Counted from the stretch's first letter, positions 49,279 to 58,659 are shown. The stretch is 64,000 nt of DNA from Chthonomonas sp. UBA2785 (GCA_002352215.1 DEIB01000019.1:1-64000), one strand, 5' to 3'. Notes: generated by a model from the sequence alone, not told the origin. Program-made: numbers and translations.

Positions 49279-50289
49279 TTAGAGGCCCTTGTCGCCCAGG
49301 AACTTGAGCAGGTCGGCGATGCGGCAGGAGTAGCCCCACTCGTTGTCGTACCACGCCACGACCTTGATCATGTCGTCCAGCACCACGGTGTCCACCGCGC
49401 TGAAGATGCTGCTGGCCGGGTTGCCCTTCAGGTCACTGCTGACGAGGGCTTCTTCGGTGTACTCCAGGATGCCCTTGAGCGGACCGTCGGCCGCCGCCTT
49501 CATCGCCGCGTTCACTTCTTCGGCGGTGACGGTGCGGTTGAGCAGAGCGGTGAAGTCCACCACGCTCACGGTCGGCACCGGCACGCGGAACGCCATGCCC
49601 GTGAACTTGCCCTTCAGCTCCGGAATCACCAACCCGACGGCCTTGGCCGCCCCGGTGCTGCTCGGCACCACGTTCTCGGCGGCGGCGCGGCTGTCGCGCA
49701 GGTCCTTCTTGGCGGTGTCCACCGTGCTCTGGCTGTTGGTGTAGGCGTGCACCGTGGTCAGCAGACCTTTTTGGATGCCGAACGAGTCGTGCAGAACCTT
49801 GGCCACCGGCGCCAGGCCGTTGGTGGTGCAGCTCGCGTTGCTGATCACGTTGTGGTTGGCCGGGTCGTACATCCCGTCGTTCACGCCCAGCACCAGGGTC
49901 ACGTCTTCGTTCTTGGCCGGAGCGCTGATGACGACCTTCTTCACGCTGCCGCCCAGGTGGGCCTTGGCGAGGTTGGCGTCGGTGTAGCGGCCGGTGGATT
50001 CAACCACGATGTCCACGCCGGCATCCGCCCAGGGGATCTTGGCCGGGTCCGGCTCCTTAAAGACCTTGATGTCGTAGCCACCCACTTGCACGCTGTCGTT
50101 GTCGTAGCTCACGCTGCCGTTGTAGTTGCCGTAGCAGGTGTCGCGCTGGAAGAGGTACGCGTTGGTGCCCACGTCGGTCAGGTCATTCAGGGCCACGACT
50201 TCGATATCTTTGCCGTGCCGTTCGATGATGGTGCGGAGCGACAAGCGGCCAATGCGGCCAAATCCATTAATGCCAACGCGAACTGCCAT
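49279..50289 (-). CDS. gapA: Glyceraldehyde-3-phosphate dehydrogenase
   Basis: 336 residues from ATG 50289. NAD domain: VGINGFGRIGRLSLR. Catalytic: NVISNASCTTNGLAPV with the active Cys, then TVHAYTNSQ (His). Substrate-binding PSSTGAAKAVG and the C-terminal VAWYDNEWGYSCRIADLL are standard. It runs glycolysis and gluconeogenesis with NAD. The family's usual Asp after the third strand is kept as VALNDLTD, which favours NAD over NADP. TATTCT lies 7 nt before the ATG. Confidence 0.96.
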   Translation of the reverse strand: MAVRVGINGFGRIGRLSLRTIIERHGKDIEVVALNDLTDVGTNAYLFQRDTCYGNYNGSVSYDNDSVQVGGYDIKVFKEPDPAKIPWADAGVDIVVESTGRYTDANLAKAHLGGSVKKVVISAPAKNEDVTLVLGVNDGMYDPANHNVISNASCTTNGLAPVAKVLHDSFGIQKGLLTTVHAYTNSQSTVDTAKKDLRDSRAAAENVVPSSTGAAKAVGLVIPELKGKFTGMAFRVPVPTVSVVDFTALLNRTVTAEEVNAAMKAAADGPLKGILEYTEEALVSSDLKGNPASSIFSAVDTVVLDDMIKVVAWYDNEWGYSCRIADLLKFLGDKGL

Positions 50290-50296
50290 AAACTTC

Positions 50297-50302
50297 AGAA
50301 TA
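50297..50302 (-). promoter_or_regulatory. -10 box TATTCT, leaderless-type (gapA)
   Basis: On the minus strand TATTCT is 7 nt before the gapA ATG at 50289. Confidence 0.55.
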
Positions 50303-50361
50303 CACCCTCTTTCGGCGCGCGGGCATGACCTCTCGGCACGGGGCGAACCAGGGGCCACCGG

Positions 50362-50367
50362 TATCCT
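50362..50367 (+). promoter_or_regulatory. -10-like box TATCCT, leaderless-type (tyrS)
   Basis: TATCCT is 8 nt before the tyrS ATG at 50376, in the 86-bp divergent gap with gapA. Confidence 0.5.
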
Positions 50368-50375
50368 TGAACCCT

Positions 50376-51632
50376 ATGTCGTCGTCGTTCCGATCTGAGT
50401 TTGTGCGCACTCTGCACGAGCGCGGATTTATCCACCAATGCACGCACCTTGACGCCCTGGACCAGCGGGCCGCCGAAGGCCGCATCGTGGGTTATATCGG
50501 CTTCGACCTGACTGCCGACAGCCTGCACGTGGGCAGCCTCTTCCCGCTCATGCTGCTTCGCATCCTGCAGCAAACCGGCCACCAGCCGATCGTCGTTCTG
50601 GGCGGCGGCACCACCAAGGTGGGTGACCCCAGCGGTAAGGACGAATCGCGGCAACTGATGACCGACGAGCGCATCGCCGCCAACAAGGCGAAGCTGCAAA
50701 CGATCTTTGATCAGTTCTTGACTTTCGGGCCGAACGAAGCCTTGGTGGTGGACAACAGCGAGTGGCTGGACGAGCTCAAGTACCTCGACATGCTCCGCAC
50801 CGTGGGTACGCACTTCACCATCAACCGGATGATGACGTTCGATAGCGTCAAAACCCGCTTGGAACGCGAACAGCCGCTCACTTTCCTTGAGTTCAACTAC
50901 ATGATTTTGCAGGCGTACGACTTTGTCGAGCTGAACAAGCGCTACGGATGCACTCTGCAGATGGGCGCCAGCGACCAGTGGGGCAACATCGTGAACGGTG
51001 TGGAACTCCACCGCCGCATGGTGGGCCGCGAGGATGAAGATGATTCGCTGATCGGCCTCACTTGCCCCTTGCTCACCGATAGCCAGGGCAAGAAGATGGG
51101 CAAGAGCGCGGCGGGCGCGGTGTGGCTGAACCCCGACCGGCTGAGCGACTTCGATTTCTGGCAGTTCTGGCGCAACGTGGATGATGCGGACGTCGTGCGG
51201 TTCCTGCGCCTATTCAGTGAGCTTCCGTCCGAGGAAATTGATCGCCTCGCCGCGTTGGAAGGCCGCGAGATCAACGACGCCAAGAAGGCCTTGGCCACCG
51301 CCGTCACCGCTCTGGTGCGCGGACGAGAGGCGGCCGAGACCTCGGCCCGCACCGCCCAGGAGACCTTTGAGCAAGGGGCCTCCTCGGAGGGCCTGCCGAC
51401 CATCGTGGTGGACCTGAGAGAACCCGTGCGCGTCACTGACCTTTTGGTGAAAGCCGGTCTGGCCGATAGCAACGGCGCGGCGAAGCGTCTCATCCAAGGG
51501 GGCGGGGTCCGCGTGAACGACGCCAAGGTGACCGACGTTCAGGCCGCCGTCTCCCTTGCCGATTTGAACGACGGTGTGATGAAACTCAGCAGTGGCAAGA
51601 AGCATCACGTCCTGGTTCGCACGTCCGAGTAA
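50376..51632 (+). CDS. tyrS: Tyrosyl-tRNA synthetase
   Basis: 418 residues from ATG 50376. The HIGH-type motif is in DSLHVGSLFPLM, the KMSKS-type is KKMGKS, and MGASDQWGNIVNGVEL and GGGTTKVGDPSGKDESRQL are TyrRS blocks. The C-terminus is an S4 RNA-binding domain (VRVTDLLVKAGLADSNGAAKRL). It charges tRNA-Tyr. The longer frame upstream lacks family sequence. The next gene starts immediately at the stop (TAA then ATG). Confidence 0.96.
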   Translation: MSSSFRSEFVRTLHERGFIHQCTHLDALDQRAAEGRIVGYIGFDLTADSLHVGSLFPLMLLRILQQTGHQPIVVLGGGTTKVGDPSGKDESRQLMTDERIAANKAKLQTIFDQFLTFGPNEALVVDNSEWLDELKYLDMLRTVGTHFTINRMMTFDSVKTRLEREQPLTFLEFNYMILQAYDFVELNKRYGCTLQMGASDQWGNIVNGVELHRRMVGREDEDDSLIGLTCPLLTDSQGKKMGKSAAGAVWLNPDRLSDFDFWQFWRNVDDADVVRFLRLFSELPSEEIDRLAALEGREINDAKKALATAVTALVRGREAAETSARTAQETFEQGASSEGLPTIVVDLREPVRVTDLLVKAGLADSNGAAKRLIQGGGVRVNDAKVTDVQAAVSLADLNDGVMKLSSGKKHHVLVRTSE

Positions 51633-52337
51633 ATGAACATGATCAGCACCCTCATCGCCGCGTCCCTGCTGGCCGCACCGGCTTCGGCCCCTGCCTCGCA
51701 GGTTTCTCATCAAGTCAAGAACTCCACCATCGACGCCTCGGCCCGGTATCCGGTGCTGGCGGGCAACACACCGCTCATCAAGGGCTTCAACCTGTTGATG
51801 AAGAATGCGATCGAACCGGACTACCAACGAGCCCTGAAGGAATCGAAAGAAGGCGAAGCCGAAGCTCGCAAGTTCGGCTACCCGCACCGCACATGGTACT
51901 TCCACATTCAAGGCCAGGTGTCTCGCCAAGAGAGCTGGATGATCAGCGGCTGGACCACCGCCGAAACCTACTCTGGCGGCGCGCACGGCTACGCCTACCG
52001 CAAGCAGATCAACCTCGCGATCTACCTGGATGAGCATCCGCGCGAGTTTTCGCTTAACGCCCTGATCCCGAACGACAACGAACGGAACCTGTTCTGGGCT
52101 GGCGAAGTGCTGAGCCGCCTGAACCAGAGCAAGGCCAAGCGCGAGATGGAGCCCATGGCGGAACTGGATGAATCGCTGCAGGGCCGCTTTGTGGTGAGCA
52201 AAAAGGGATTGGTTTATCAGTTCGACCACTACGAGGTCGGCGCGTACGCCGAAGGCACCTACGAGTTCACCGTGCCGTGGTCTGCGCTCATGGATTACCA
52301 GCCCAGCAACCTGGCCAAGCGACTCTCTATGCCCTAA
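51633..52337 (+). CDS. Exported DUF3298-domain protein
   Basis: 234 residues. Signal peptide MNMISTLIAASLLAAPASA. The first half has the DUF4163-like start (STIDASARYPVLAGN, LIKGFNLLMKNAI). The second half has the DUF3298 signature TYSGGAHGYAYRKQINLAIYL, FSLNALIPND and the final YEVGAYAEGTYEFTVPWSAL. RsiV-type anti-sigma factors share this domain in their ectodomain, but no N-terminal anti-sigma part is seen here. The ATG follows the tyrS stop directly. Function unknown. Confidence 0.8.
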   Translation: MNMISTLIAASLLAAPASAPASQVSHQVKNSTIDASARYPVLAGNTPLIKGFNLLMKNAIEPDYQRALKESKEGEAEARKFGYPHRTWYFHIQGQVSRQESWMISGWTTAETYSGGAHGYAYRKQINLAIYLDEHPREFSLNALIPNDNERNLFWAGEVLSRLNQSKAKREMEPMAELDESLQGRFVVSKKGLVYQFDHYEVGAYAEGTYEFTVPWSALMDYQPSNLAKRLSMP

Positions 52338-52357
52338 GCGGGACGCACCCCAAGCGG

Positions 52358-52363
52358 TAGATT
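52358..52363 (+). promoter_or_regulatory. -10 box TAGATT, leaderless-type (cysS)
   Basis: TAGATT is 9 nt before ATG 52373. This favours ATG 52373 over the in-frame GTG 52367, only 3 nt from the box. Confidence 0.5.
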
Positions 52364-52372
52364 CGAGTGGCC

Positions 52373-53833
52373 ATGCCACAGTTTCGGCTATACGATACGA
52401 TGTCGCGCAGCGTGCGTCCGGTAGAGACGCAAGAACCCGAACACCTCCGGTTCTACTGCTGTGGCCCCACCGTGTATAGCTACGCCCACATTGGCAACTT
52501 CCGCACTTTTTTGAGTGCGGACCTGGTGGTGCGCACGGCCGAATCCCTCGGCTGGCGCGTCAGCTACGCCAGCAACATCACCGACGTCGGTCACCTCACC
52601 GAGGATGACGTGGCCGACGCGGGCGGCGAGGACAAGATGGAGCGCGCCCTTCGCAGCAAGGAGGGCGAAGCCTTTGCCAACGTCTGGGATCTCGCGCGGC
52701 ACTACGCCGATGCCTTTGAAGAAGATTGGAGATTGCTGAACATGCGGGCTCCCACGGTGCGCCCCCGCGCCACCGAGCACATGCGCGAGCAGATCCAGGC
52801 CGTGGAAGACCTCATCAAGTCCGGCCACGCCTACGAAACGCCGACCGGCGTGTACTTCTCGGTGGAGAGCTTTGACGGCTACGGCAAGCTGAGCGGCAAC
52901 AAGGATCAGGACACCCTGATGCGCGCCGTGCGCACCGTGGTGCAAGATGACAACAAGCGCCACCCGGCCGACTTTGCCCTTTGGAAGAAGGACGACAAGC
53001 ACCTGATGCAGTGGTTCAGCCCGTGGGGATGGGGCTTCCCGGGATGGCACATCGAGTGCTCCGTGATGGCGCGCCAGTATCTGGGCGACACGATTGACCT
53101 CCACGCGGGCGGCGAAGACCTCGTCTTCCCGCACCACGAGTGCGAAATCGCGCAGAGCGAGAGTTGCACCGGTAAGGCGTTCTCCAACCACTGGATGCAC
53201 GTGCGGTTCTTGCAGGTGGAAGGTGAGAAGATGGCCAAGAGCAAGGGCAATTTCTTCACGGTACGTCAGCTCATTGAAGAAGGCCACGACCCGCTCGCGA
53301 TCCGCCTGGCGCTGATGGGCACGCCCTACGGCAAGCCCATGAACTTCACGATGCAGGGCCTGCGCGATGCCGGGGGCATCCTGGCGCGCATCCAAGAAGT
53401 GGAACGCCGCGCGGCCAAGGAAGCGGGCACGCCGGGGACCGAAATCCAGCGCATCTACGACGAACTGCTCGGCGCGATGTGCGAGGACCTCAACACGAGC
53501 GTGGCGGTGGCCAAGATGATCGAAGGGATTCGGAGCTTCCTGCGCGAAGACACGCTCTCGGCGGCGCAGGCCGGGGAAGCGCGCTGGTTCCTGGATCGCA
53601 TCGAGCAAACCCTGGGTATGCACGGCCGCACCGCCGAGCCCACCACCGCCCCCGAGGTGCCCGAGATCAACGGAGTGCTCATCACTAAGTGGATCGAGGA
53701 CCGGGCGGAAGCCAAGCGCGCCAAGGACTTTGCCCGCGCCGACGACATCCGCAAACAAATCGAGGCGGCCGGCTTTGAACTCCGCGATACTCCGCAAGGC
53801 ACGGAGTGGAAGCGGCTGGCTCCGGGAAGTTAA
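52373..53833 (+). CDS. cysS: Cysteinyl-tRNA synthetase
   Basis: 486 residues from ATG 52373. CysRS blocks: FYCCGPTVYSYAHIGNFRTF (zinc Cys and HIGH-type HIGN), SNITDVGHLTEDD, FPGWHIECSVMA (zinc Cys/His), DLHAGGEDLVFPHHECEIAQ and the KMSKS motif KMAKSKGNF. A C-terminal helical domain ends with the DALR-like and arginine/lysine-rich ADDIRKQIEAAGFELRDTPQG. It charges tRNA-Cys. Confidence 0.96.
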   Translation: MPQFRLYDTMSRSVRPVETQEPEHLRFYCCGPTVYSYAHIGNFRTFLSADLVVRTAESLGWRVSYASNITDVGHLTEDDVADAGGEDKMERALRSKEGEAFANVWDLARHYADAFEEDWRLLNMRAPTVRPRATEHMREQIQAVEDLIKSGHAYETPTGVYFSVESFDGYGKLSGNKDQDTLMRAVRTVVQDDNKRHPADFALWKKDDKHLMQWFSPWGWGFPGWHIECSVMARQYLGDTIDLHAGGEDLVFPHHECEIAQSESCTGKAFSNHWMHVRFLQVEGEKMAKSKGNFFTVRQLIEEGHDPLAIRLALMGTPYGKPMNFTMQGLRDAGGILARIQEVERRAAKEAGTPGTEIQRIYDELLGAMCEDLNTSVAVAKMIEGIRSFLREDTLSAAQAGEARWFLDRIEQTLGMHGRTAEPTTAPEVPEINGVLITKWIEDRAEAKRAKDFARADDIRKQIEAAGFELRDTPQGTEWKRLAPGS

Positions 53834-53849
53834 GGTGCGCTAGTCTCGC

Positions 53850-54452
53850 CTAGCTCTTGGGCGGGGCGTACATCTGCTCGATGAGACGAATGTACTCATC
53901 GAGCGGCCCCAGCCCGACTTGCCGCCGGCGTTCATCCACTCGGTGCGGGTCACGCAGGCGGGTGGGCACAGCCTTGCCGTTCACAAGCGACATCTGGGTG
54001 CCGTAAATCTGCATCCCGCCCGTGTTGATGGCCACCCGGTCCGCAAGATAGGCAAAGTCCGTCCCACTCACCTCGCCCTTGGCCACCAGGGGCTCCATCA
54101 GGCGCAGGCAGTGCTTTTGAAACTCGGGGTCCGCATCTTGGTGCTGCACAATCAGCCACGCCATGTGCCCGGCTTCCCGCCCCACGCGGGTGTAGGTGGG
54201 CCACCCCACACTGGCCACGATGCGCTTGAGTTCCGCGCCATTAACGCGGTCTTCCCGTTCCACATCGTGCATAGCAATTTGCAAGGCGGCTTGGTCATTC
54301 CGTTGCATTGCGCCAATCAAGCGAAAGCGCGCTTCCTGCTCGGCCATAGACATGGCGATGATGCGCATCCCGAGGTCGGGATCAAGCGGGGCACTCGTCG
54401 GCGGAGGTGCCAGCGCGATTGCCAATGCCACCGGAACAAGCGAAAGGGCCAT
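53850..54452 (-). CDS. Exported DUF6624-like protein
   Basis: 200 residues with a signal peptide (LSLVPVALAIALAPPP). The body is helical: VGWPTYTRVGREAGHMAWLIVQHQD is the conserved DUF6624 core, followed by FQKHCLRLMEPLVAKGEV, FAYLADRVAINTGGMQIYGTQ and a C-terminal RRRQVGLGPLDEYI. Conserved His, Gln and Asp suggest an active or metal site, but no activity is known to me. GGAG is close to the ATG. It follows the TPR gene by 37 bp on the same strand. Confidence 0.75.
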   Translation of the reverse strand: MALSLVPVALAIALAPPPTSAPLDPDLGMRIIAMSMAEQEARFRLIGAMQRNDQAALQIAMHDVEREDRVNGAELKRIVASVGWPTYTRVGREAGHMAWLIVQHQDADPEFQKHCLRLMEPLVAKGEVSGTDFAYLADRVAINTGGMQIYGTQMSLVNGKAVPTRLRDPHRVDERRRQVGLGPLDEYIRLIEQMYAPPKS

Positions 54453-54489
54453 ACTCCGATGACGAACGAACCTAGCGCCGGGTTGCGAG

Positions 54490-55407
54490 TTAGATCGGCT
54501 CGCCGTCCATCTCTTGGCTGGCGATCATGTTGTTCGGGTCGAGCGTCAGGGCGTGCCGGAAGGCGTTCTGCGCCTCCGATTCTCGGCCCAATCGGCGCAG
54601 CGTAATCCCAATGAGAGCGTAAGAATCCGCGTATCCCGAGTTCAAGCGGGCCGCTTCCTCAAAGGCCGCAAGCGCCTCTTCGGTCTTGTTGCCCTCGAAC
54701 AAGGCTTCCCCTAGCCGTACGTGCAGGTCAGGAAATGTCGGCGCTAATTTAATCGCATCTTTCATGCTGCGCTCGGCACGTTCGTGATCCTGCGCCAGCA
54801 TCGCATTGCGGAACTCCTCCACCAAGGAGGGAATATCGAAATTGCCCTTCGGTCGGAACGTTAGCAACCACTGGGCCACTGCATCCCAATTCTTGGCTTC
54901 GGCCTGCTGGACCACACCGTCCCACTCGTCGGATTGCATGTTCCCGAATCGCTCCATGGTGCTCATGGCTTGGTTCCAGCCGTTCTCCGTGTCGCCAAGT
55001 TTCACCAAAATGCCCGCGCGGCGAAGGTGGGCCACCGCGTAGCGGGGGTTGATTTCCAAGGCGGCATCCACGTGGGCCAACGCCTTTGAGAAATCACCGA
55101 CCCGAGCATAGGCCGTGGCAAGGCTGGCCTGTACATCGGCAAACCGAGGGCGCAAGCCGGCGGCCTGCATGAGGACGGCCACGGCATCTTCGTCCTGGCC
55201 TTCGGCGAGAGCGGCCGTGCCCATACGCGCCAGGGAACCGGCTAAATAGGAAATCGCCTTTTCGCGCAGACGGTCGTTCGGCTCGGTCTCTACGGCTTGG
55301 CTAAAGTGGGCGGCAGCTTCGGCAAAGCCCTTGTTCTCGTAGGCTCGCAAGCCCCGGTCAAAGTGCTCGTTCTGCCCAAAGCCAAACCATTTCCCGACAA
55401 ACGTCAT
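54490..55407 (-). CDS. Tetratricopeptide-repeat protein
   Basis: 305 residues with no signal peptide. At least six TPR-like units are seen, for example GLRAYENKGFAEAAAHFSQA, ASLATAYARVGDFSKALAHVDAALEINP split, VRLGEALFEGNKTEEALAAF and YALIGITLRRLGRESEAQNAFRHAL. Probably a cytosolic scaffold. The 114-bp stretch upstream (55408-55521) shows no gene and no clear promoter. Confidence 0.8.
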   Translation of the reverse strand: MTFVGKWFGFGQNEHFDRGLRAYENKGFAEAAAHFSQAVETEPNDRLREKAISYLAGSLARMGTAALAEGQDEDAVAVLMQAAGLRPRFADVQASLATAYARVGDFSKALAHVDAALEINPRYAVAHLRRAGILVKLGDTENGWNQAMSTMERFGNMQSDEWDGVVQQAEAKNWDAVAQWLLTFRPKGNFDIPSLVEEFRNAMLAQDHERAERSMKDAIKLAPTFPDLHVRLGEALFEGNKTEEALAAFEEAARLNSGYADSYALIGITLRRLGRESEAQNAFRHALTLDPNNMIASQEMDGEPI

Positions 55408-55521
55408 TCAATCCCCAAGTTCAAAGTGGAACGCGCAACCCAAAGGAGATGGCCATCCGTGGCCGCTCGCCCGCCAGTCCTTTGGCATCATTCAGACGCA
55501 GTTGACCGGCGGAAAGGCGCG

Positions 55522-56331
55522 TTACACTTCTAAAACGAGACCGTCATACCCCACCAGGATGCGATGAGGTTCGAACCACTTGGCGAGTTCCTCGTGGGTG
55601 GCGTCGCCGTTATGGCTATGGTGAGTTGTCACAACTTGGCTACTGGCCGTTAGCGTGCCCATCTGTCGCAAGCGGCTCACGACGGCCAAACATTCGTGGG
55701 CATCTAGGTGCCCATTGTAGGGCGTGTGCACAAATCCTTCCGAGCACTCTATCACCAAAAGGTTAACAGTGATCCCCTGCAGATATCGCCACGTTCGCTC
55801 GTCCCAAATCCCGGTGTCAGTGGCATAAAGGAGAGTCCTTCCGTTCTGCTCAATGAGTAGGTTTTGAGTGTCCTCGGTGGGTGAGCCGTGGTTCGCTTTT
55901 ATGGGGGTCACCACATAGTCCGCATGGCTAAAACTCGTAAAGCTCTGCGTGGTGACCATGTCCATTGGCCAATCGGGATAGCGCTCGCGGAGTCTGCGAA
56001 TGATGGTGCCGTTGGCGTAAATGGTAAAGGGGCACTGGTCCTCGGCCGTAAAGGGCACCACCGCGTATTGCAATTCTTCAATGGCAAAGTGGTCCGCATC
56101 GCTATGGGTAAAGACAACGGCCGACCAATCGCGCGGGCAACTCCCGGTTGCATTCACTTGCGCAAAGGTGTCCGGGCCAAAGTCGATCTTGAGATCCTCG
56201 TTGACCAAGGCGGCCGCCCGGGTCCGCACATCACGGCCCCCGTGCTGGCGGGCGTATTCACTCACGCGACTATCGCCAAACAGCCCCGGAATCCCATCGG
56301 CCCCGCCCGTTCCTTGCAGCGTTAGTTTCAT
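55522..56331 (-). CDS. MBL-fold metallo-hydrolase (PhnP-like)
   Basis: 269 residues from ATG 56331, overlapping the upstream stop as ATGA. Metallo-beta-lactamase fold: LTLQGTGGADGIPGLFG, the HxDxDH motif in FTHSDADHF, ATDTGIWDE (Asp ligand) and VVTTHHSHNGD (His). GTGGADGIP resembles the GTG.S.GIP opening of PhnP and RNase Z-like phosphodiesterases, so a cyclic-phosphate or phosphodiester substrate is plausible. Confidence 0.8.
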   Translation of the reverse strand: MKLTLQGTGGADGIPGLFGDSRVSEYARQHGGRDVRTRAAALVNEDLKIDFGPDTFAQVNATGSCPRDWSAVVFTHSDADHFAIEELQYAVVPFTAEDQCPFTIYANGTIIRRLRERYPDWPMDMVTTQSFTSFSHADYVVTPIKANHGSPTEDTQNLLIEQNGRTLLYATDTGIWDERTWRYLQGITVNLLVIECSEGFVHTPYNGHLDAHECLAVVSRLRQMGTLTASSQVVTTHHSHNGDATHEELAKWFEPHRILVGYDGLVLEV

Positions 56332-57269
56332 CGGTCTCGTCGGCTCCAAAATACGGGTCCCGAGGGGATGCGAGGCAAGACCTGCGCCATGGCGGGGGCA
56401 AGGGGGTCTCTGGACTCAAGCGTGAGTGCAGCGGGGCCTTGCTCATGCTCAGCCATTCGCTCCCAGCCGGTGCCGCCCAGCCATTCGCCGAGCGTCGCCC
56501 AGAACGAAGCCTCGCGGGGGCGGAACGCCCACTCGCGGCCATCGGCTTCGGTCACCCGGAGAAGAGAATCATGGGGAGCCATGCTTTCGAGTTCTGGACC
56601 GCTGAATATCGTGCCGAGTTCCGCGCACCGGGTCTGCAGGTCCGGCGCGGGGTATCGCTTGAGCCGGAGCGGAACCGGTTGCGCATGGGCCTTCGCCACA
56701 ATCGCCACCAAGGCGTGGGTGGCCTTGGGGTTCTCTTCCGTGAAATTGCGAACCGCCCCTAACCGCTCGGGGCTATCCACGACTTGCAAGCCCGGAAGAG
56801 AAAGGGACTCGTCCGTCAACTCGCACAAGATGGATTCCTCAAGATTGTTGAGAGTCGGGAGGTCAGCCACTGCCACAAGCGGCTCCAAGAAGGTGTCGGT
56901 GGATTCCAACAGGCGCAATCGGTCATCGCCCCGGGTCGGGAGTTCAGCCCCTTGCGGATGCAAATCGGTGACGGCTACCAAACCGTACAAGACGTTCATG
57001 CCATGCCACTTAAGGCCGAAAATGCGGGGCTCGTCAGCCAGGGCAAGAGTGCCATCCCTCCGCCAAGACTCGAGCTGCGCGGCGGACCGGGCGTACTGGA
57101 CAAACTGGCTGCGGTCATCGGATTCTCGGCGAGGACGCACGAGGTGAATGGCGCTCAAAGGATCTTGCCGCAGTGCTTCCACGGCCTCCGGAGTCAGAGT
57201 CTCGACAGGCGGGAACCATCCGGCAGGCGGAAGCCCGCTCAGGCCCCGAAACGGCCTCACTTCCACCAT
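56328..57269 (-). CDS. DUF1015-like protein (divergent)
   Basis: 313 residues. It opens with VEVRPFRGLSG and has EAVEALRQDPLSAIHLVRPRRE, QFVQYARSAAQLESWRRDGTL and the Ala/Leu-rich middle, all matching the DUF1015 pattern (PFRGLRY...P.S..H..RPE...Y..A...L..W...G.L). Typical DUF1015 proteins are about 400 residues; this is shorter and lacks some blocks. Some relatives act as serine kinases, which cannot be assumed. TATGAT is 6 nt before the ATG. The stop overlaps the MBL gene. Confidence 0.65.
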   Translation of the reverse strand: MVEVRPFRGLSGLPPAGWFPPVETLTPEAVEALRQDPLSAIHLVRPRRESDDRSQFVQYARSAAQLESWRRDGTLALADEPRIFGLKWHGMNVLYGLVAVTDLHPQGAELPTRGDDRLRLLESTDTFLEPLVAVADLPTLNNLEESILCELTDESLSLPGLQVVDSPERLGAVRNFTEENPKATHALVAIVAKAHAQPVPLRLKRYPAPDLQTRCAELGTIFSGPELESMAPHDSLLRVTEADGREWAFRPREASFWATLGEWLGGTGWERMAEHEQGPAALTLESRDPLAPAMAQVLPRIPSGPVFWSRRDR

Positions 57270-57275
57270 GCGGGA

Positions 57276-57281
57276 ATCATA
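57276..57281 (-). promoter_or_regulatory. -10 box TATGAT, leaderless-type
   Basis: On the minus strand TATGAT is 6 nt before the ATG at 57269 of the DUF1015-like gene. Confidence 0.55.
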
Positions 57282-57367
57282 CCGATGCCGTTACCGAGGC
57301 ATCGGGCCCCCCGGTTCAGGGGCCTCTGCCAACGTACCCCCACGGTTTCCCGTAGGCTGTTTCAAGC

Positions 57368-58258
57368 ATGAGTAGACTGGCCGTAATGAGTCTTCCTCGG
57401 CACTTTGCCGAATGGCAGAGCCGCGTGGACGCCCGGATGGCCGAGCTCCTCCCGAGCGAGGATCTCCCCGCGCCCGCGCTAAGCCAGTCCATGGCGTACA
57501 GTGCGTTGGCCCCGGGCAAGCGGGTCCGCCCCTTGCTGTGCATGGCGAGTGCCCTGGCGGTGGGCGGCGACCCGGATGCGGCGCTGGACGGCGCATGCTC
57601 CCTCGAATTCCTGCACGTCTTCTCGCTCATCCACGACGACCTGCCGGCGATTGACAACGACGATTTGCGCCGAGGCCGCCCCACCAACCACAAGGTCTAC
57701 GGCGAAGGCATGGCGATCTTGGCCGGGGACGCCTTGTTTGCCTTGGCTCTCAAAGTTGCCCTCACAAGCCACGCCGAGCCGGCCATCGCCCACCACGCGG
57801 GTTTGTGCCTGGCCGAGTGCGCCGAGGTGCTGGTGCGCGGAGAAGTGCTGGACGTTCTGAGTGAAGGGGAGAACCCGGACCTCGCTCTCGTCCAAGAGAT
57901 TCATGCGATGAAGACGGGAGCCCTGCTGGGGTGCGCCTGCGAAATGGGCGGTCGCCTCGGCGGCGCTAACGAAGCCCAAGCCGCTTCTCTCCGCGCCTAC
58001 GGCCAGCACCTCGGCCTCGCGTTCCAAATTGCGGACGACGTCCTCAACGAAACCGGCAACGAGGAACAATTGGGCAAGGCCAGCGGCAGTGACCGCGCCC
58101 GAGGCAAGCAAACCTATGTTGCCGTGATGGGCGTGGACGGAGCCCGCGCGGCCGCCGAACGGGAAATCAGTGCCGCCCTCGCCGCGCTGGATGACATGCC
58201 CGGCGAGACCGACACCCTCCGCACCTTCGCGCGCTACGTCATCGATCGGCAGCACTAG
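57368..58258 (+). CDS. ispA: Polyprenyl (farnesyl-type) diphosphate synthase
   Basis: 296 residues. First aspartate-rich motif IHDDLPAIDNDDLRRGRPT; second is FQIADDVLNETG. GKRVRPLL and MKTGALLGCACEMGG are family blocks. The length and the small residues before the first DDxxxxD motif fit a farnesyl- or geranyl-chain IspA enzyme. It condenses IPP onto allylic diphosphates. The start may be ATG 57368 (TAGGCT, 9 nt upstream) or ATG 57386 (TAGACT, 7 nt upstream, inside the longer form). Confidence 0.85.
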   Translation: MSRLAVMSLPRHFAEWQSRVDARMAELLPSEDLPAPALSQSMAYSALAPGKRVRPLLCMASALAVGGDPDAALDGACSLEFLHVFSLIHDDLPAIDNDDLRRGRPTNHKVYGEGMAILAGDALFALALKVALTSHAEPAIAHHAGLCLAECAEVLVRGEVLDVLSEGENPDLALVQEIHAMKTGALLGCACEMGGRLGGANEAQAASLRAYGQHLGLAFQIADDVLNETGNEEQLGKASGSDRARGKQTYVAVMGVDGARAAAEREISAALAALDDMPGETDTLRTFARYVIDRQH

Positions 58259-58288
58259 ACCGACCGGGGCAATCCGAACCCCGCGCGG

Positions 58289-58294
58289 TATTCT
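58289..58294 (+). promoter_or_regulatory. -10 box TATTCT upstream of the KOW-like gene
   Basis: TATTCT is 10 nt before ATG 58305. The intervening AGGGAG could also serve as an SD. Confidence 0.45.
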
Positions 58295-58304
58295 AGGGAG
58301 TGAC

Positions 58305-58631
58305 ATGGCGTTCCAAGAAGGCGATCGCGTACGCATCCAGACCCCTGACCTCGGGGCCGGAGCGGAGCTCAGCGGGGTCTACCCCCACATGCAAGGGCTG
58401 ACGGGCAAGATCGCGAACATCTATAACAACGATGAGATCGCCGTCGAGATCGACCTGGATCAGCTGAAGGGCGTGGCGCAAGACGTGCATGCCATTTCCA
58501 CCCAGCGCATGCGCGACAAGCTCGACAAGAACCTGCCGCAAGAAGACCGCAAGCTGCTGACGAAGGAAGAAATCCAGTTCACGCCGCACTACGTGCTACT
58601 TGTGCGCGCCAAGGACCTGCAAAAGGTATAA
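58305..58631 (+). CDS. Small KOW/SH3-like protein
   Basis: 108 residues from ATG 58305. The N-terminal half has a KOW-like barrel pattern: FQEGDRVRIQTPDLG, HMQGLTGKIANIYNNDEIAVEIDL in two strands. The C-terminal half is a basic helix (TQRMRDKLDKNL) and a final strand YVLLVRAKDL. It may bind RNA or protein through the barrel. I do not recognise a named family. The next gene starts 28 bp downstream. Confidence 0.6.
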   Translation: MAFQEGDRVRIQTPDLGAGAELSGVYPHMQGLTGKIANIYNNDEIAVEIDLDQLKGVAQDVHAISTQRMRDKLDKNLPQEDRKLLTKEEIQFTPHYVLLVRAKDLQKV

Positions 58632-58659
58632 GTTCTTCACCCCAAGTGGGGGAGGCGTG